64,000 nucleotides of DNA, from contig NC_047070.1 in assembly GCF_902459465.1 (NCBI RefSeq), positions 12,382,001 to 12,446,000 on the forward strand, read 5' to 3'. The stretch is from Asterias rubens. Lineage: Eukaryota; Echinodermata; Asteroidea; Forcipulatida; Asteriidae. The notes under the pieces were generated by a model. The model ran no database searches. It was given only the letters and a program-made list of their open reading frames with translations, and was not told where the DNA came from. The position numbers and the translations under genes were made by a program. Shown here piece after piece: positions 10,563 through 21,314 of this stretch; the first letter of the stretch is position 1, and every line of letters begins with the position of its first letter.

Positions 10563-11160
10563 AACAGAGGTTCTGAAGCTTTCCTTTTTGATTAGTAATT
10601 TCAGTTGTACATGTAATTTATAACAAAAAAATATCATGGTCTGTTTACTGTATACCTATTTACATAATTGTATAAAAAGAATTGTGTTTGTTCTTAAAAG
10701 AAAATCATTAAAAGACACATTCAGTCTCAAGGAAAAGAGAACACAATAATGAATCATGTATGTGCATTTTTTTGTGTTGTTATTAATTTTAGTGCCAAAG
10801 AATTCGAAAAAAAACCGAACAGTGTGTCAAATTCAGCTCCTTGACCCTTCTCCCCTAGGCCAAGTCTAGGGATTATACATGTTATCACACAAGCTCGAGT
10901 GGAACAGCGAAAAATATAGCGCGTCTGCGTCCCATATTCAAATTTACTTCTGCCCGGGTGCACATAGTGTACTGCAATTAAATTTGGTAGTTGCAAGCTT
11001 GCTTTTGACAAATTTCAAGGAGAAATATAGTAATTTTCTGCCAATATCAGAATAATGCTCAAGGGTTGAGAAAATGTGAACTGCAAATAAAAAATGTGGG
11101 GGTGTTTAAACCTTTAATAATGACCAGTGTTTTTTTTTGGTTGTGAGTGGATACTCTGGG

Positions 11161-11265
11161 CTAGTCTTGGTGCAAGACGTTTCTTGTTACGGGCGATGCG
11201 GGCGCTGTTGGTTAGTTGGCCGTGCTGTGTGTGAAAGGAAAATGAGACACCTTGCACCAAGACTA
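11161..11265. mobile_element. Short MITE (AGTCTTGGTGCAAG ends)
   Basis: CTAGTCTTGGTGCAAGACGT at 11161 is mirrored by CTTGCACCAAGACTA ending at 11265, giving a 105-bp palindromic element. The same terminus recurs at 59880-59902 and, diverged, at 53187. Confidence 0.75.
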
Positions 11266-11397
11266 TATGCGCACGAACAGATTCGCAAACTGTTGTCTCA
11301 GTCATAACAATGCAACACACGGAGCTCAAGCACGTCGGAAATGGATAAGCTTAACAGAGTTTCTTACTTTATGATTTATTATGCTTTTTTAAACAAA

Positions 11398-11570
11398 AAA
11401 GGTATTTATGAATGGGAATAAAAGACTAGTGACTTGTTCTTAAACGGCCGTTTAAAACCTTGCATGTTTTTTTGCCGTGCAAAAAAGGCCCTCGTCGAAC
11501 ACATGCCATGACCCTGCCGGTTTTAACTGCCGTTTAAGAACTCGTCGCTACCCTTTTAATCGCTTATTTA
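11398..11570. mobile_element. MITE family C (AATGGGAATAAAAG ends)
   Basis: AATGGGAATAAAAGACTAGT, then CTTAAACGGCCGTTTAAAAC, then the inverse side GTTTAAGAACTCGTCGCTAC and CCCTTTTAATCGC. A second copy is at 31397-31565. The middle varies between copies. Confidence 0.7.
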
Positions 11571-11599
11571 CAACCCCCTGACAAATCTTGTTCTCTCTC

Positions 11600-14500
11600 T
11601 TAGAAATAGCGATTGATTAGTTCGTTCCTCTTGACTGTGCCATCATGCAAAGGGCCGTTGTACTGAATGCCTTCATCTTCATAGTTGTCGTCTGCATCTT
11701 CATCAAGATCACCATCAAATTCAGGCTCCCTGAGACTCTTGGAGATGTTAAAGAGTACACAACAAGCTTTTATGATGAAGCATGCCCTTTCTGGGGATAC
11801 CCTCATTCCAAGGGAAAGGCAAGGAAATCTTCTCTTGAGCTGTCCAAAGGTTTGCTCAACGACAACCCGTGTTCGTCTATGACTCCTGAGGCAAAAAAAT
11901 GCACGAAAATTTGAAACAAGTATGTTATGTATTGTTTATCTTTCTTTAATATTGCAATTTATTTATTTATGTCATAACATTGCGATAATAATTTAAACCT
12001 GCCACATGAACTCACTATCAATTATATTGTAACTGATAGTTTGTTAATAGTAATGGAGGCTTAAATCAATATTAAACTACTATACCTATTGTATCTTCTT
12101 TCAGCATTTGTTGCTGGATCTTGTACAGGGGTCATCAGCCATGGAAAGGGCATACCCTGTGTCGCCAATGAGAACTCCATGGAATCTGGTTGCAGGTAGA
12201 TAAATATGTATTACTTTTTTGTGATTAGGTAAAGCTAAGGATTTATAAAGATGATTGAAACTTTGTTACTTTGTTTGGTTCAGTGTTGACAAAAAACAAA
12301 AAAACAAAGTTTGGCTTAATCTGTTGTCTGAGTCACGAGAAAATAGTTGAAAACCTTGCACATTTGTACTATATAGACACATTATTTAAATTTGAGTTGT
12401 GTCAACAAACTATATATCTTCATCTACTGTTTTTTTCGCCTTTGACAGGATTTCAGAAGGAAACATCCCATGAAGACTGGTACTGGCATGATCTTCAGAA
12501 ACAGTGAGCTTACAAACTGATAAAATTGTGAATACTGTACCAATACAATCGGACATTTGATTTTTAAGTTTTATTTTATGTTTATTCCTATTAAAATTTT
12601 TGTAATGTTCAATATAAAAAGGCATGGTGATGTTAGCTAATTTCTGCAAACAATTTCCCTCACTTTGTGCAAATTTCAGATGTTTAATTTGGATGAAATT
12701 GTTTTTCTTTTTCTTTTGTACACCAGGTAGAAAGAAAATTTCTGACAAACCTCCCATTTTCAAATCTGTCACTGATACGGCTTCCATGAAAAATAGCACT
12801 GTCATGCATACTCCCCGGCCATCTGGCAACCACATTTATGATGTTAAACTTCGCAATACAGATCACTTGGGCGTTTATGCTGTGGAACCCTTTTCTGTTG
12901 ACAAACAGATGTTCATTATCACCTAATGGTGCTCCATAGAGGCGAATGTGGCTGCAGTCAACTGCTCCAATCACATCAGGGAAGTTGGCCAGTGCAAAAA
13001 ATTCTCTTTTTTTTTGCATTTCCTCTTGCAAGTTTGCAGGAAACCTGATGACTACGTTTGCCAGTCTGCAAAATGCCCGTGTTACTCCATGTACTATCCT
13101 GCACACTGATGGTACACTGACGGTATGAAGGTCTCCATGCACAGTGTAAAATGAACTTGTGGCATAAAACCTTAATGCTGTCAGTACCTGCATGTGAGCT
13201 GGAATTGCATTGCTACGCTGTGAAAAGAAAAACACTTTCAGCATTTCATTTCATAGTTTTGTAGGACAAAAAACACAATGTCCGCAGATTTACACTAAAC
13301 TTACACAGTTTGAAGATAATGATAGTAGAAAGCTTCCCTGAAAATATTACGTGCCGAGGTGCTGTAGTTTAGGGAAATGAGTAAAACAGTGGCATGAAAA
13401 TAATGGGAGACTTTCTGGGACGATAGAGGGCAGCAGACTTACCGGGTAAATCCATTGTTCTCAGAATTATGCGCATGTTCAGAACTACGTAAACAATGGA
13501 AATTTACCCGGTATGTCTGCTGCCACCTAGCGTTGGAAAGTCTCCTATTGTCGTCTCATGAGACGAAAATTATTTTAATCATTTACCAACGTATTTTCAT
13601 GACATTGTTTTACTCATTTCTCAAAAACTGCAGCACCTCAGCAAGTAATATTTGTAGGGGAGCTTTCCACTATCATTATCTTCAAACCCTGTAAGTTTAA
13701 TGTAAATCTATGGACATTTTGAAAAGGTACCCAAATCCTTTATGGCAAGTTTATATTACTCTCCATGTTGCAAGGGTTTACCAATATTTCATGTGATATT
13801 TCATGTGATAGAAATAATAGAGAACTTATCATGCCCTTTTACTATAAAATAAACAAATTTTTAAGCAGTAAAATATTTTGTGTGTTATAATAAAGTGTAT
13901 TTTTTGTTTCATGTTTGAAAAAGCTGGTCAAATTTAATATAAACAGTCTGTGAAGAGTGGTCAAAACTAGTTGTTTGTATTAGAATAAGCTTATTTCTGG
14001 TGTAAATAAAGAAACTTATTTTCATATGTCTATCTGACTTAATTTCTTTGTGTCAGTAATATACATTGGTATAGGACATTATATGCTGGCCCAATGTTCC
14101 CTATTGGGGGTTTCCTCTAATCATAAACTGGTATTTCTTAGTTTTCTCTCGTGTATCTCTGTGCCCTATGCTTTTTAGGATCCTTTGTGTTTCATAACCA
14201 GATATAACTTTATATAATTCATTTTGATTGGCCAACTTTGTTTGGATTGGACATAGTGTGGAAGAGTTTTGTGGGTTGGTTTATTAGTAGTTTTACTTTA
14301 CAAAAAAAAGAAGAAAAAAAAAGGAAATTGATAAATAAATAAAAACTTGAAGGGAATAATTATAAACAAATCAGGATATTTTTTTAAAGAGAGCTACAAG
14401 GTATTGGTATTTAACAATAATATTTCAGAAACTTGAGTTTGCTGCCCAAACCAACAGCGCCACCACTGTCTAGAACGAAAAAAAAGATGGGGGAGTTCCC

Positions 14501-15021
14501 CGCTGGTACCAGTCTTGTTCGTGCTGAGAAGTGTGGTTGCGCTCTGGGCGGCAGCTGGGCCTTGACTGAAGGCTAAAGATCATTGTGTGTGGGTTGGTTA
14601 ATGATCAGTCGGCAGTCATCAGCCGCCGCCGCGTGAGGGTCAATCCACAAGAGGGCGGCATTGTAAAAATAGACGTAAAATCACGTTGTCTCTCATCAGA
14701 CAACGATTAGTTTGTTGCACCCCCCCCCCTCATATCACCCAAACATTATTTTATTTAGGCCTATAGTTCTATATGGAAATTTAAAAAAAAAACTAAAAGG
14801 GGCCAGCCGTCATTGGACGTTTAAAAGCTTACCCTTGTGACACGTTCAATGTCTCCACGAACCATTTCGACGATGTGATAAATACCCCGTCTGGTAAATC
14901 TATACCGACGGAATATTTCATCGTCAGTTAGACTGTCGAGAGGGTTAGTTCTGTCGCGAAAAAGTCTTTCTCTCCGCAACGCTCTTCCGGCTTCTCGATT
15001 TGCAAGCAGCATTAACGCCAT
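11600..15021 (-). CDS. Harbinger transposase, HARBI1-like DDE nuclease (4 exons)
   Basis: It cuts and joins transposon ends in the nucleus. Exon 1 (14833-15021) starts MALMLLANREAGRALRRERL and ends at donor GTAAGC. Exon 2 (12751-13217) follows TTCTTTTCACAG and holds the first catalytic Asp in VIGAVDCSHIRL (about residue 150) and ARWPGSMHDS. Exon 3 (12086-12185) has the second Asp in GVLIGDTGYAL. Exon 4 (11600-11885) has the catalytic Glu in VVVEQTFGQLKRRF and ends at a stop. All four junctions have GT/AG sites and matching phases. The one defect is a single-base change of frame in exon 3 at the AAAGGG run (12145-12150), which moves PWLMTP out of frame. The total of about 347 residues is normal for HARBI1-type proteins. 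Confidence 0.92.
13279..13716. mobile_element. MITE family D, 438 bp, in intron 1 of the Harbinger transposase
   Basis: TGTCCGCAGATTTACACTAA at 13279 is the inverse of the segment ending 13716 (TTAATGTAAATCTATGGACA). The arms continue inward for over 100 bp, past GATAATGATAGTAGAAAGCT and its complement near 13660-13685. The centre, with the inverted pair ACCGGGTAAATCCATTG and CAATGGAAATTTACCCGGT, is also palindromic. Confidence 0.8.
13720..14830. other. Rest of Harbinger transposase intron 1
   Basis: AT-rich, with an A-run near 14310 and a C-run near 14722. No ORF or repeat recurring in the window was found. Confidence 0.45.
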
Positions 15022-15244
15022 TTTGCATGTATTTGTGCGCTATCAATGAGATATCGCATCGTAAGACGACCCTTTGGGTAGTCGCAACTTACGACGTGTT
15101 CTTCCTCGTTGTCAAGGAACTTGCGACGTATCCGACGCATCGTAACTTTCATGAAATCGATTTATACGCATCGCAACTTACGACGTGTAACCGGTCGCAA
15201 CTTGCACTTGCGACGCGCGCAGCGCTTCGTGAAATCGGGGGCTG

Positions 15245-15600
15245 GTTCTCGTCAGCCTATCTCGGGATATAATACGAATTACTATAGGGGTAGTCATGGT
15301 AGTTATAGGAGTTGGATTGGCCAGGTTAACGCGGTTAATTCTACGGGTAACCGCTCTCCTGTCGGGACTTGTTTTTCGTTCAATAAGCCACAAGGGTGCC
15401 ACTTTCCGCACTGCAAATTTTTACATAAGTGCAACGTTTGCTCGCGCTTTGGGCATAGCGCCCCATCTTGCCGTGGTCATCGCAGTCACAGCAGGCTGGT
15501 TATGAGCATGCGCTGTGGTTGGCTGGTGACCGAGCGCAGGCAGCGAGTCAGAGCACCAATCGGTGGGTACCAGCAGCTCATGGCGGCGCAATAGCTGTAG
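15245..15600 (+). pseudogene. ORF1 of the tyrosine-recombinase retrotransposon, 3' part with Cys/His cluster
   Basis: After the Harbinger insert the same frame resumes (GSRQPISGYN...). It then has the cluster CFSFNKPQGCHFPHCKFLHK followed by CNVCSRFGHSAPSC, a C-x7-C-x4-C-x4-H type finger found in ORF1 of these elements. The frame stops near 15593. No reverse transcriptase follows, because THAP-like repeat copy 2 starts at about 15770. This is a remnant. Confidence 0.75.
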
Positions 15601-15769
15601 CTCCTCAGCCACAACAACAGCAGTTGACGGCTGCTGGGCGACAGCAGGGCAATTTGTTAGTGACGTCAATCGAGGTGCGATGAATTCGCATGCAGTGCCA
15701 ACACAAGATAGTGAAATAGAATTTGTAAATATTTTTTCACGTTATGCAAATGCTCCTTAAGGTTCGTTA

Positions 15770-16025
15770 CGTCTTTCAGGTACCTTCTTCAACTTCCCCA
15801 CTAGCTGGAAAAGTTGTTGGGATGGTGTCATGTTTAAGAAAAGAACTTTTCTCTTCATGTCAAAAAGTGTAGTGTTTTCCGGATTCTCAGAGTGTTTGTG
15901 GCATAGCGCTGGAAAAGACGTCGGACCGGACCACTTTGCAAACTGACCCCATCTTAAGTTGTTGCATCCAGCAGCAATACACCTGGTCAACATTGCCAGA
16001 AAAATGCAAGAAAAAAACCTTTTTC
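15770..16025 (-). repeat. THAP-like repeat, copy 2
   Basis: Inverse-orientation copy of 1-290. The minus-strand frame from about 15993 gives MLTRCIAAGCNNLRW, then FAKWSGPTSFPALCHKHSEN and MTPSQQLFQLVG. The CxxxxC pair, the W and the C-x2-H block keep the order of a THAP zinc finger, but spacing is far shorter than normal, so it seems internally deleted. In copy 1, phenylalanine follows the last His (KHF), as in true THAP domains; here it is Ser. Dispersal suggests that it travels with a mobile element. Confidence 0.4.
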
Positions 16026-16439
16026 GAAACGTACAAACTCACAACTAGCATGTACTTGCACGTACGTGTGTTCGATGTTCGATCGATTGACGTCACAAAA
16101 GGGGAAGGCGGAGTCACCCCCACACAACTTTATTTATTTTTTTAAACATATAAATCGTTAAAAACAGTTACTCAAAACAATTATTTTATTGTTCAGAAAC
16201 ATATACTCTAATGTTTGAAAAAAGAAATTCTATTTCCAGGTGACTTTATTGTATTTTGGGGGATTTAGGAGACTTACGTCTCTTGGCGATAGTTATTTTT
16301 TTAAATTTTATGCTCTCCTGGGCACCCCACAGTTGTTTTACTTTGTCTTCTTAAATATTTTGAATGTGTACATGTGCTTGTTAATGCGTTTGTCCGAATA
16401 CATATTATTATTATTATTATTAATTGTCTCAAGGTGAAT

Positions 16440-16560
16440 TGTTGAGTCACAGCCTTCGCAACTGCTGCACCATGCTTGTGGAACTCGCTACCAACAAGTC
16501 TATGAGAAGCTGCTTCATTGGCTGTGTTTAAACGCCTCCTCGAGACACCTTTGTTCCTAG
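16440..16560 (+). pseudogene. LINE RT C-terminal scrap
   Basis: In shifting frames the plus strand reads FATAAP-like, LWNSLPT, then AASLAVFKRLLE. This is the conserved tail of jockey/CR1-type LINE ORF2 proteins. A 3' UTR-like stretch ends with ATTATTATTATTA near 16722-16736. Only the last 40 or so codons remain. Confidence 0.65.
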
Positions 16561-16910
16561 AACCACCGTAATTTGCTCCTCAGTTCTTTTCAGAAATGAG
16601 AAGTCTCCCAAACCCCGAACATCTACTCCGCGATAGTAGAATAAAGCAAGACAGTTCTTAAGAACAAACTCTACCTGGCAAGTAGATACACACATGGTGT
16701 TACCGCAAACCAAATATACATCGATATTATTATTATTAAACGAGAAATTAGTTTTAAGTTCTCATCAGATATGACATAATTATTTCAAGGGATGATTTTC
16801 TACTATCATCACCATTAGACCAGTTTTATGTAAATCTGTGATCTTAGATGATTTTTTTTCTTACCAATTCTGTAATGTTCCTGTAACTTTTTGGCTCAAA
16901 ATCCCCCCCC

Positions 16911-17078
16911 CCCCACAGAAGTGTGGGCGGGGTCTACGAGGGAATACTTACCTGCAGAGCACAGTACTATTTTTGCATATTTCCCTATACCGGCAGGTAA
17001 TATCGCTAAGAATTAAATAGCGCCCTCTATTGGCCGCCCCATAGCGCCCGGCGGCGCCTCACGTGATCTTCCTCTTTT
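16911..17078. repeat. DIRS left inverted terminal repeat
   Basis: It includes CGGCAGGTAATATCGCTAAG and ATAGCGCCCTCTATTGGCCG, whose complements occur at 23440-23505. The outer end sits in a C-run, so its first base is uncertain. Confidence 0.85.
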
Positions 17079-17138
17079 CTCGTGCACCAATCAAGGAACC
17101 CCACCGATTGAGAACCGTGGGGACGGAGGGAGGGATGC

Positions 17139-17238
17139 TCTACAGGTAAGTATTCCCTCGTAGACCCCGCCCACACTTCTGTGGGGGGAGTCTACTTCAC
17201 TCATACTTACCTGTAGAGCACAATACTATTTTTGCATA
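17139..17238. other. DIRS internal complementary region
   Basis: GCTCTACAGGTAAGTATTCC to TTCTGTGGGG is the complement of the left terminus. AGTCTACTTCACTCATACTT to TTTTTGCATA is the complement of the right terminus. They meet without a spacer, as expected for the splint that joins the two DIRS ends during circle formation. Confidence 0.85.
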
Positions 17239-17412
17239 GACTCGCACTGAGTACTGGTTGTGGATATGCGAGATGTCAGGGTAATCGCGCCCCTGGACGC
17301 CCGACTGTGAAATTCGGCGGCACGTATGTACGTGCCAACGACGGGAGAGAAAACAGTTAAATACATAGTACGCCATGTTATATAATGATATTCACATTAC
17401 AAAACACAGAAT

Positions 17413-19672
17413 CAACTAGACATAGTGTTTTTTGTTAATTACAAAAACACAGTGTTCAGTTGGACGTTACGTGATGACGTCATTCAAAAACATTGAACCA
17501 TAAAGATGTTTTTTATACAATGTGTCGTTATTTTATAGTTAAACTTGTATCACACTTTTGAGCGCCTTGTTTCTTCACAAATGCAATATGTTTGTGTGAG
17601 ATTGGCATCAGGTTTTTTGTTTGCAACTTATGAAAGCCCTTTAAAAATCTAGCTCACCCCTGCACTTAATGCTGTACACAGATTTGATAATCAACAGTGC
17701 CCTCTTTGGTGGGCAAAAAGAGAGCGCTGTTGGGAATTCCCCAAAAAACTTTCGCGCCATATGATTTTTACAAATTTTAAACGTTGTTTTATTGTTATTT
17801 AATACCCGATAACGTCATTTTGAAGGTTCAACTATCTGTTGAGTTTCAAAGTTCAAATCGATCTCAATCTTGAGTTATGCCGTAGATAAGCTCAAAAGTT
17901 GTTTTTTTGATGGAAAAAACACGAAGGCAAACTTTGACCCAGGGTAACGACCCGGAAGTTAAGGTCGTACAATTTTAGTGTTAACTTTTCAAATGTTTCC
18001 CTAGTCTTTATCTATCCGATGCCCAAGTATGAACATCATAGCTTTTATACTCGTTGATATACAGCAACAAGCAAATGGTCATTTTTAAACATTAAAAACC
18101 TTGTCATGACCTCATCAATGACGTCATCATTCCAAAAAAGTGGCGGTTTCATCTACTCACTATTGCCTATGTACTAGTAAGTTTTAAGTTTGTACAAGCT
18201 TTACTTTTGTTTAAAAGCTCAAAAGTTGTTTTGTTGATGTAAAATACCAAAGGCGAACTATGACCCAGGGTAACGACCCGGAAGTTAAGGTCGTACGATT
18301 TTAGCATTAACTTTTCAAATGTTGTCAAAGTCTTTATCTATCCGATGCTGAAATATGAACATCATAGCTTTTCTATTCGTTGAGATACAATGTACAGCAA
18401 CAAGCAAATGGTCATTTTTCAAAATTAAAAACCCTGTCACGACGTCATCAATGACGCCATCATTCCCAAAATATGGCGGTTTCTTTCACTCACTATTGCC
18501 TATGAACATAGTAAGTTTTAAGTTTGTACAAGCTTTACTTTTGTTTAAAAGCTCAAAAGTTGTTTTTTGATGTAAAATACACGAAGGCGAACTTTGACCC
18601 AGGGTAACGACCCGGAAGTTAAGGTCGTGCGATTTTGGCATTAACTTTTCAAATATTGTCCAAGTCTTTATCTATCCGATGCTGAAATATGAACATCATA
18701 GCTTTTCAATTGGTTGAGATACAGCAACAAGCAAATGGTCATTTTTCAAAATTAAAAACCCTGTCATGACGTTATCAATGACGTCATCATTCCCAAAAAG
18801 TGGCGGTTTATTCCACTCACCATTGCCTATGAACATAGTAAGTTTTAAGTTTGTACAAGCTTTACTTTTGTTTAAAAGCTCAAAAGTTGTTTTGTTGATG
18901 TAAAATACACGAATGCGAACTTTGACCCAGGGTAACGACCCGGAAGTTAAGGTCGTACGATTTGGGCGTTAACTTTTCAAATGTTGTCCAAGTCTCTATC
19001 TATCCGATGCTGAAATTTGAACATCATAGCTTCAATATTCGTTGAGATACAGCAACAAGCAAATTGTAATTTTTCAACATTAAAAACCTTGCCATGACGT
19101 CATCAATGACGTCATCAATGACGTCATCAATCCAAAAAAGTGGCAGTTTCATCTACGCACTAGTGCCTATGTACAAAGTAAGTTTTAAGTTTGTACAAGC
19201 TTTACTTTTGCTTTAAAGCTCAAAAGTTGTTTTTTGATGAAAAAATGCGAAGGCGAACTTTGACCCAGGGTAACGACCGGAAGTTAAGGTCATACGATTT
19301 TGGCGTTAACTTTTCAAATGTTGTCCAAGTCTTTATCTATCTGATGCCCAAGTATGAACATCATAGCATTCATATTCGTTGAGATACAGCGAAAAGCAAA
19401 TGTCGTTTTTCAACTTTAAAAACCTTGCCATGACGTCATCAATGACGTCATCATTCCCAAAAAGTGGCGGTTTCATCTACTCACTATTGCCTATGTACAT
19501 AGTAAGTTTTGAGTTTGTACAAGCTTTACTTTTGTTTAAAATTGCTGGAGAAGGTTCGCAGGGAAAGAAGAACACGAGGGAAAAAAAAACAGAACAATAA
19601 CAATAGTTGTTCGGCTGTTGGCCGAACACCTAATAACAATAGTTGTTCGGCTGTTGGCCGAACACCTAATTA
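17413..19672 (+). mobile_element. Helitron-like (HINE-type) non-autonomous element A with tandem repeats
   Basis: It starts at an AACTAGACATAGTG block with a short hairpin and GTGTTCAG. It ends with a hairpin GTTCGGCTGTTGGCCGAAC followed by ACCTAAT. The end hairpin is present twice in tandem (19607-19672). The same start (AACTAGA) and the same end (hairpin, CTAAT) define the elements at 32197 and 43018. Internal tandem repeats plus a 3' hairpin are typical of Helentron-associated elements. It sits inside the DIRS between the recombinase and the internal complementary region. No protein is encoded. Confidence 0.55.
17888..19545 (+). repeat. Five tandem copies of a roughly 330-bp unit
   Basis: The marker CTCAAAAGTTGTTTT starts at 17891, 18218, 18552, 18879 and 19219 (spacings 327, 334, 327, 340). 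Each unit contains CCAGGGTAACGACC, GGAAGTTAAGGTC, CTTTATCTATC and one or more ATGACGTCATCA motifs. The fourth unit has an extra GACGTCATCA step, which explains its length. Confidence 0.95.
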
Positions 19673-20190
19673 ATAGAGAGCAATAAACAGAGTGGGAACT
19701 CACCTATAGGTGTGAAACTCCTGGCTGGGTAGAAGCCCTGCTAGCAGCCGTTAGAACCGCCCTCCCCGCTCTGCCCTCTGTCCAGAGTACATCTGAGTAC
19801 ATCCCTCAAATAAACGTGAATGTATTTGGGGTCTTCCAGCAGGCTACCTGTGTAATGTCACTCTAAGAAACACCTTTAAAAAATGCCCATGATGTGGAGG
19901 TCGCCCGAATTTCGTGGGCGTTTACCCTCTCCGACGTTGGCACTTTCGCATCCGAGCGTATCGCTGTGACGAGCCATCGAGTAATCGTGTCCCGGGACGC
20001 TGGGACATGCGGCGGCGTCGACGTAACGAACAACTGTAGGTGGTTACGAAACGGTTCCGTTCGGCTGACATACCACTTAAGTGCCCTGACTGGGCACCAT
20101 AGCTTGTCCTTCCGGACCGACGAGTGGGACTTAATGTCCGGCACAAAGGTATCTGGAAGCAAAAACGTGTCAGACTGGTTCTTGGTCAGA
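19673..20190 (-). pseudogene. DIRS tyrosine recombinase, C-terminal part
   Basis: The minus strand has VRALKWYVSRTEPFRNHLQL, then RDTITRWLVTAIR and the catalytic block HEIRATSTSWAFFKGVS (H-x-x-R), continuing ITQVACWKTPNTF. The catalytic tyrosine context (VYLRDV) follows at about 19805-19825 but only after a frameshift. The recombinase N-terminus is missing: RNase H sequence runs directly into it near 20190. It would insert circular cDNA by site-specific recombination. It is inactive as read. Confidence 0.85.
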
Positions 20191-21314
20191 AACCCGTCGC
20201 GGACGGTGCACCAGTGGAGCAGCTCCCAGGTGTGTGCGCACAACTGGGGGGACGGAGTCCCCCCCCTGGTGATTGATGTATGACACGACGGTGGTGTTGA
20301 CGGATTGAACCAACACCGCCTGGCCAACTACCACCCTCGGAAACAGTCTAGCAGCTCGAGTACATTGATGTGGGCCGAGCCGTGCTCGGGGCCCGAACAC
20401 CCGGCCACCTGGCGTTGGCCATGGGTAGCCCCCCAGCCAGACAGAGACGCATCCGTTGTGACAGTCAATGACAGTCGAGGCTTGCGGAAAGCTCGACATC
20501 CCAAGAGGTTTGCGTCATCGAGCCACTACAGGAGGTGTGGGTCCAGCCACGCCGAAGTCGGCACCAAATGACCCACGATCAACCAGTCGTCGAGGTAGGT
20601 AAACACCGACATCCCCCTACCACCTTCACTAATCGGGTGAAGACCCGAGGGGAGGTGGAGAGGCCGAACGGGAGCACTGAGAATTCGTATCGGACATTTT
20701 TGTATTGAAACCGAAGGAATTTCCAGTGCTCTCGGCAGACGGGAACGTGAAGGTTAGCGTTCTTTTAAGTCCAGACTTGCCGCCCATGCTGGCGTCCGGA
20801 TGGACTCTAATGTAATTTTGAGAGTATCCATCCGAAACCGCCTGGGGCGAATAAATCTGTTCAGAGGCTTGAGGTTTAGGATTGGACGCCAAGTGCCGGC
20901 CTCCTTCTTTGGGACCAAGAAGAAAGTCGACATAAACCCCAACCCTATTTCGCCCAATGGAACAACATGAACCGCCCTTTTCTTGATAAGGGATGTTATC
21001 TCCCCTTCGAGAGAAAGGCGTTGTTTCGGGTTTGTCGAGATCGGCATCGGCCGAACCAACATTTCCGACGGAGGGGCGCTAGTGAAGTCGATCGCATAGC
21101 CGCGATCGACTGTACTGAGCACCCATCGGTCGAAGGTCACCTGAGCCCAGGACCCTGCAAAGTCGCGGAGGCGGCCCCCCACGGGTCCGACGATGGGAGG
21201 CCGCCACGAGCCTGACACGTCACTTCCGCCAGCCCCAGGGGTAGCGGGGGCCGGTGCTCGGAAGCCAAGACCGGCAGCTGGGCGTTGTTGACCAGCAAAC
21301 GGCTGGGGTTGCAT
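20190..21314 (-). pseudogene. DIRS reverse transcriptase and RNase H
   Basis: The RT region begins near 21210 (GRLRDFAGSWAQVTFDRWVL), then FFLVPKKEAGTWRPILNLKP, LHVPVCRE in a shifted frame, RFQYKNVRYEFSVLPFGLST, and the active-site block VFTYLDDWLIVGHL near 20585-20620 after another shift. RNase H motifs follow: TDASLSGWGATHG, HINVLELLD and INHQGG (about 20270-20460). At least three frameshifts are present. Confidence 0.85.

Larger units (their letters stand above)
7247..15241. mobile_element. PIF/Harbinger DNA transposon, near-complete, 7,995 bp
   Basis: The ends are a 16-bp inverted repeat, CCCCCGATTTCACGAA at 7247 and its complement ending at 15241. A 3-bp target duplication CTG (7244-7246 and 15242-15244) fits the CWG/TWA preference of this superfamily. 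Excising the element plus one CTG restores the ORF1 frame of the host retrotransposon. Inside are the two genes expected of an autonomous Harbinger: a Myb/SANT-like protein (+) and a HARBI1-like nuclease (-). Four MITEs and one SINE have inserted into it, so it is not very young. Confidence 0.93.

Noticed and set aside
12410..12926. Additional genes in 12.4-12.9 kb on both strands
   Set aside because: They are shadows of transposase exon 2 and of the adjoining intron. The splice phases select the HARBI1-like frame.
19894..20283. 129-codon plus-strand ORF
   Set aside because: Antisense to the DIRS recombinase/RNase H, with no domain of its own.
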